This document shows, piece by piece, positions 7,261 through 8,105 of a DNA stretch of 8,105 nucleotides; the first letter of the stretch is position 1; each line of letters starts with the position of its first letter. The stretch lies in contig JAEYYW010000146.1 in the NCBI GenBank assembly GCA_023428265.1, positions 1-8,105 of the forward strand, written 5' to 3'. The position numbers were made by a program, and so were the translations under genes. The notes under the pieces were generated by a model. That model had not been told where the DNA came from and did no database searches. It saw nothing but the letters and a program-made list of their open reading frames with translations. Source of the DNA: Bacillota bacterium (lineage in GTDB: Bacteria > Bacillota > Clostridia > Christensenellales > UMGS416).

Positions 7261-7292
7261 GGGAACGGAACGTGAGTGCACGCTCCGTTCCC
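7261..7292 (-). terminator. Intercistronic hairpin, possible attenuator or RNA-processing/stability element
   Basis: Arms 7261-7274 and 7279-7292 form a 14-bp stem with a 4-base loop. In the minus-strand transcript the only imperfection is one G-U wobble, while the plus-strand version would have an A-C mismatch, so the structure is adapted to minus-strand RNA. It lies in the 75-base gap after the second pilin and before pilD. The sequence after the stem is TTTCAACAAACT, too poor in U for an efficient terminator. Partial termination or a 3' end-stabilising role for pilin mRNA is inferred. Confidence 0.6.
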
Positions 7293-7311
7293 CCGGTTGA
7301 TGACTGAGAAG

Positions 7312-7668
7312 CTAATTAATCGATGCGTTCACCGTGGCGACGTTGCCTTTGAACACGATGCGGGTGAAGGCGTTCATCATGGCCTCGGTATCCGAGAACC
7401 TTGGTGCTTTGCCCTCGCCCAGGGCATCGATCATGTCGGCTTCGCTCGACCATCCGGTCGATGTGATGGGCTCCAGGTACTCATACGCGTTGTGCAGGTT
7501 GATTGCGTTTGCGATCTCGGCTGCGTAGGTTATTGCTACGCCTTGCTTTGCTTGTTCAACAACATTTATGAACATAGGGACGGATATTGCTGAGATTATT
7601 ACCAATATCGCTACAACTACAATCAAATCTACAAGAGTAAAACCCCGCTTGATCCTGTATGATAACAT
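7312..7668 (-). CDS. Type IV pilin, second paralogue with Asp at +5
   Basis: A 118-residue prepilin with leader MLSYRIKRG (1-9) and hydrophobic helix FTLVDLIVVVAILVIISA (from 10). The conserved Pro22 of the mature helix is present (residue 31). The +5 position is Asp14, where nearly all major pilins have Glu. The mature protein is about 109 residues, lacks cysteines, and has a small acidic globular domain (YEYLEPITSTGW, EADMIDALGEG). It resembles the first pilin in the helix, in a shared segment (QGVAITYAAEIANAINLHNA against KGVAIANASSLASAVNVKNA) and in a GNVATVN/GIATVN ending, so the two are tandem paralogues. ATG at 7668 is preferred because it gives a normal leader; an in-frame TTG at 7680 is possible. 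Neither has a clear Shine-Dalgarno sequence. The 5' half is notably AT-rich. Confidence 0.88.
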   Translation of the reverse strand: MLSYRIKRGFTLVDLIVVVAILVIISAISVPMFINVVEQAKQGVAITYAAEIANAINLHNAYEYLEPITSTGWSSEADMIDALGEGKAPRFSDTEAMMNAFTRIVFKGNVATVNASIN

Positions 7669-7740
7669 ATAGACTATCAAGCTCTAGTTAGGTGACTAAT
7701 TGACATTAACTGTTGCGATACCATCACTAATCTGAAGTCG
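7561..7740. other. Low-GC trough across the junction of the two pilin genes
   Basis: By hand count, 65 of 180 bases (36%) are G or C here. The 3' part of the second pilin (7321-7500) has 106 of 180 (59%), and the 5' part of the first pilin (7921-8040) has 67 of 120 (56%). The trough covers the 3' end of the first pilin, the intergenic gap and the helix-encoding 5' end of the second. Confidence 0.75.
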
Positions 7741-8043
7741 ATCAAAGGCCGCCCCCTGTTTGTCAGCTTCAATAACAGGCATTAAGTTAGCACCAACGGC
7801 AGTTGCCAAATCACCGTAGCTTGCTGGCTTGGTCAAAATGCTTCCATCCATTGCATTTTTGACATTAACTGCGCTTGCAAGTGAGCTGGCGTTAGCGATT
7901 GCAACGCCCTTTTCTGCCTCATCCCTAAGGCCAATGAATGAGGGGATTGCGACGGCGGCCAGGATGGCCAGGATCGCGACGACGACGATGAGCTCGATCA
8001 GCGTGAAGCCTTTCTTGTTCTTCCTCTTGAGTGTGAGAAGCAT
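7696..8043 (-). CDS. pilA: Type IV major pilin candidate (PilA-like)
   Basis: A 115-residue prepilin with a basic leader MLLTLKRKNKKG (1-12) and the canonical helix FTLIELIVVVAILAILAAVAIP. Glu17 is +5 and Pro34 is position 22 of the mature chain. The mature protein is about 103 residues, small for a major pilin, with no cysteines and therefore no disulfide-bounded D-region. It is the most promoter-proximal gene in view and has the best ribosome site of the two pilins: GGAGGT at 8056-8051, 7 bases before the ATG at 8043. These points suggest high expression and a role as the fibre subunit. An in-frame GTG at 8052 overlaps that ribosome site and is rejected as the start. Processing should be by the PilD encoded two genes downstream. 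The second pilin starts 27 bases after its stop. Confidence 0.92.
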   Translation of the reverse strand: MLLTLKRKNKKGFTLIELIVVVAILAILAAVAIPSFIGLRDEAEKGVAIANASSLASAVNVKNAMDGSILTKPASYGDLATAVGANLMPVIEADKQGAAFDRLQISDGIATVNVN

Positions 8044-8105
8044 GGGTTGCACCTCCAGATTTATTTATCATATAGCACATGGCCATATAATTCGGTTATT
8101 AAATT
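8044..8105 (-). promoter_or_regulatory. AT-rich leader of the pilin gene with a possible -10 element
   Basis: This stretch precedes the first pilin and is AT-rich (22 of 60 G or C at 8041-8100). It contains TATGAT (8072-8067 on the minus strand), one mismatch from TATAAT, but no recognisable -35 hexamer at 17 bases upstream. It ends in the strong GGAGGT ribosome site. It may be a promoter/leader, or merely the spacer after a further upstream operon gene. Confidence 0.3.

Noticed and set aside
7237..7281. Longer N-terminus for the prepilin peptidase starting at 7281
   Set aside because: The extra codons run through the intercistronic hairpin, and a ribosome site sits right before the ATG at 7236.
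8079..8086. ATGGCCAT palindrome upstream of the first pilin as a possible operator
   Set aside because: Only 8 bases with no flanking symmetry of operator length; expected by chance.
1..8105. Mobile element, CRISPR array, tRNA or phage signatures
   Set aside because: No inverted-repeat-bounded transposase, regular spacer-repeat pattern, tRNA-like cloverleaf or phage gene was seen; the window is accounted for by the pilus operon and the two plus-strand genes.

Overview
The window carries most of a type IV pilus (T4P) operon on the minus strand, running from the right edge down to about position 1147. On the plus strand at the left edge there is a short convergent unit of two genes. The host looks like a GC-rich, low-oxygen Gram-positive bacterium of the Clostridia type. 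That view rests on strong AGGAGG-type ribosome binding sites, a PilM-PilN-PilO set that ends at a terminator with no pilP or pilQ (secretin) after it, and pilins without the C-terminal disulfide loop of proteobacterial pilins. The taxonomic call is an inference.

Right part (8105 to 7312): an AT-rich leader, then two tandem small pilins. The first has the canonical prepilin motif with Glu at +5. The second, a diverged paralogue, has Asp at +5 and no clear Shine-Dalgarno site. A low-GC trough covers the junction of the two genes. A strong 14-bp hairpin (7261-7292) then separates the pilins from the rest of the operon.

Middle part (7236 to 3548): a prepilin peptidase (PilD) with both catalytic aspartates and the four-Cys zinc site, followed by three minor pilin-like proteins. 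These are a PilV-like protein, a short GspH/PilW-like protein, and a 543-residue PilX-like protein. The last lacks Glu+5 and carries a large beta-helix-like exported region, so it is the best candidate for a pilus-tip adhesin.

Left part of the operon (3516 to 1147): pilM, pilN and pilO, the cytoplasmic actin-like protein and its two bitopic membrane partners. Together they form the alignment/assembly platform in the cell membrane. Genes are tightly packed, with 4-base stop/start overlaps at three junctions. Read as a whole, PilD would process all five prepilins, the two small pilins would build the fibre, the three minor pilins would prime or cap it, and PilMNO would connect it to the motor. 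The motor ATPases (PilB/PilT) and the platform protein PilC are not in the window; they may lie upstream beyond 8105 or elsewhere.

Left edge (1 to 1048, plus strand): the 3' end of an unrecognised gene and a small flavodoxin-like protein. They converge on the pilus operon, and a shared hairpin terminator lies at 1100-1129.
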